Assembly (NCBI GenBank): GCA_963169475.1
Contig: CAUJFT010000461.1
Span: forward strand, 1-6,173
DNA: 6,173 nucleotides
DNA from: Bacteroidota bacterium
GTDB lineage: Bacteria; Bacteroidota; Bacteroidia; J057
Direction of reading: 5' to 3'
Below are positions 5,476 to 6,173 of the stretch, one piece after another. The notes under the pieces are model-generated. The model made no database searches. It was given only the letters and a program-made list of their open reading frames with translations, and had not been told where the DNA came from. A program made the position numbers and the translations under genes. Numbering within the stretch: position 1 is the first letter of the stretch; each line of letters starts with the position of its first letter.

Positions 5476-6039
5476 ATGTCAAGAATAGGTAGAAAACAAA
5501 TCCCCTTACCCCAAGGTGTTTCGGTTAGTGTGGATAAAAGTAATAATGTAACGGTGAAAGGACCAAAGGGTACACTTTCCCAATCTGTACATCCTGATAT
5601 TACTATTACGGTAGATGAGACAGGGATTAACCTTAGCCGACCCAATGACCATAGACGTTTTAGGTCTATGCACGGGTTGTACCGTACCCTTATAAATAAT
5701 ATGGTTGAGGGAGTAACTAATGGATTTAAAAAGCAGATGGAGTTGGTAGGGGTAGGGTATAGAGCAGAAGCGTCTAATCCTAATCAACTTGACTTGCAGT
5801 TAGGTTTTTCTCACCCTGTTGTCATTGTACTCCCTGAAGAAGTAAAAGCAGAAACGGTTACAGTGAAAGGAGCTAATCCTAAAATTATCCTCTCCGGAAT
5901 TGATAAGCAGCTTGTCGGACAAGTAGCAGCAAAAATTCGCTCTCTTAGAGAGCCGGAGCCTTACAAAGGAAAAGGGGTTAAGTATGTGGGTGAGGTTATC
6001 AGAAGAAAGGCTGGAAAAACCGGAGGCAAGAAAAAATAA
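5476..6039 (+). CDS. rplF: 50S ribosomal protein L6
   Basis: L6 binds 23S helix 97 near the sarcin-ricin loop and factor-binding site, and joins late in assembly. The 187 residues (usual 175-185) contain two L6 repeats, roughly 11-82 and 90-170. The start MSRIGRKQIPLPQGV is typical. HGLYRTLINNMVEGVTNGF (66-84) ends the first domain, VGVGYRA (91-97) opens the second, and the signature PEPYKGKGVKY lies at 160-170. The tail is lysine-rich (AGKTGGKKK). I use the ATG at 5476, ten bases after rpsH; a GTG at 5437 in the same frame lies inside rpsH and would add foreign residues. The gene closes with in-frame TAA TGA (6037-6042), just before the terminator-like hairpin. Confidence 0.99.
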   Translation: MSRIGRKQIPLPQGVSVSVDKSNNVTVKGPKGTLSQSVHPDITITVDETGINLSRPNDHRRFRSMHGLYRTLINNMVEGVTNGFKKQMELVGVGYRAEASNPNQLDLQLGFSHPVVIVLPEEVKAETVTVKGANPKIILSGIDKQLVGQVAAKIRSLREPEPYKGKGVKYVGEVIRRKAGKTGGKKK

Positions 6040-6045
6040 TGAACT

Positions 6046-6087
6046 GCCGAATTGCTGGAAAACCTATTTCTACCATTTCGGCTTTTT
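6046..6087 (+). terminator. Possible rho-independent terminator or attenuator after rplF
   Basis: GCCGAA (6046-6051) pairs perfectly with TTCGGC (6077-6082) and is followed at once by TTTTT (6083-6087). TGG (6056-6058) and CCA (6073-6075) add an inner stem across an uneven bulge. The shape is that of an intrinsic terminator, though six strong pairs with a large interior make it moderate. Because the next gene is the expected next member of the cluster, it may act as partial termination or attenuation instead of a full stop. Confidence 0.5.
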
Positions 6088-6114
6088 GCGTGTCTTTATC
6101 TTAGAATAATATCG
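6076..6114 (+). promoter_or_regulatory. Weak promoter candidates upstream of rplR
   Basis: Two overlapping candidates exist. TATCTTAG (6097-6104) matches seven of eight positions of the TATCTTTG seen before rplP, with only TTTC (6076-6079) as a -33, 17 bases away. TTTG (6085-6088) is a good -33 with an 18-base spacer to a poor -7, TAATATCG (6107-6114). Neither is a full match, so the call is tentative; a promoter here would make sense after the terminator-like hairpin. Confidence 0.35.
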
Positions 6115-6116
6115 AT

Positions 6117-6126
6117 TGTATATACA
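6117..6126. repeat. 10-base palindrome before rplR
   Basis: TGTATATACA is a perfect self-complementary palindrome 20 bases before the rplR ATG, next to a second short one, ATCGAT (6111-6116). It could be a protein binding site downstream of a promoter, but it is A/T-rich, and palindromes this short arise by chance. Confidence 0.3.
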
Positions 6127-6146
6127 GTAGTATAATTTATTGAATC

Positions 6147-6173
6147 ATGTCAAAATTAGCACAAAAATTAAAG
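6147..6173 (+). CDS. rplR: Probable 50S ribosomal protein L18, N-terminal start (partial)
   Basis: An ATG at 6147 opens a frame that runs to the end of the window, encoding MSKLAQKLK. Nine residues are too few to identify a protein on their own. The call rests on gene order: rplR follows rplF in nearly all bacterial spc clusters, and a short basic N-terminus fits L18, which carries 5S rRNA into the large subunit with L5. The 107-base gap before it is much longer than the few bases that commonly separate these genes. The base at -3 is A, as at most starts here. Confidence 0.75.

Noticed and set aside
1..6173. A hidden novel system such as a defence gene, CRISPR array, mobile element or embedded RNA gene.
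   Set aside because: Conserved ribosomal protein genes fill the window apart from two gaps of about 106 bases. No direct repeats, transposase fragments, tRNA-like folds or foreign-looking stretches were seen.

Overview
This window is a stretch of the S10-spc ribosomal protein gene cluster, all on the + strand, from the last third of rplW (L23) to the first nine codons of a gene that is most likely rplR (L18). In between lie thirteen complete genes: rplB, rpsS, rplV, rpsC, rplP, rpmC, rpsQ, rplN, rplX, rplE, rpsN, rpsH and rplF. The order is the standard bacterial one, with no insertion, loss, frameshift, mobile element, RNA gene or CRISPR array visible.

The organism is most likely a member of the Bacteroidota. 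The protein sequences have that lineage's character (for example L2 with GYKTRSPKKASN near its end, an L23 ending in IDFYKN, and an S3 with a long Gly/Arg/Asn tail). Almost none of the genes has a well-placed Shine-Dalgarno sequence: A sits at position -3 before 10 of the 14 visible starts. The clearest promoter is TATCTTTG with an upstream TTG, the Bacteroidota-type -7/-33 pair rather than the E. coli -10/-35. The DNA leans to A+T, and 13 of 14 visible stops are TAA. Class or genus cannot be decided from this.

Layout: 1-2470 is the first block (rplW end, rplB, rpsS, rplV, rpsC) with gaps of 5-17 bases. A 106-base gap (2471-2576) follows, holding a promoter, a small perfect hairpin overlapping its -7 element, and a larger inverted repeat around both. 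2577-6039 is the second block (rplP to rplF) with gaps of 3-27 bases. A 107-base gap (6040-6146) follows, with a terminator-like hairpin plus T run, weak promoter candidates and a 10-base palindrome, before the partial rplR at 6147.

The gene products build both subunits. L2, L22, L23, L16, L29, L14, L24, L5, L6 and L18 go to the 50S subunit; S19, S3, S17, S14 and S8 go to the 30S. Co-transcription matches their supply to assembly. I found no evidence for a previously undescribed system. The points worth a second look are the two long, structured gaps that may split the cluster into separately controlled transcripts, the N-terminal extension of L22, the low-complexity tail of S3, and an S14 that keeps two of the four zinc-site cysteines.
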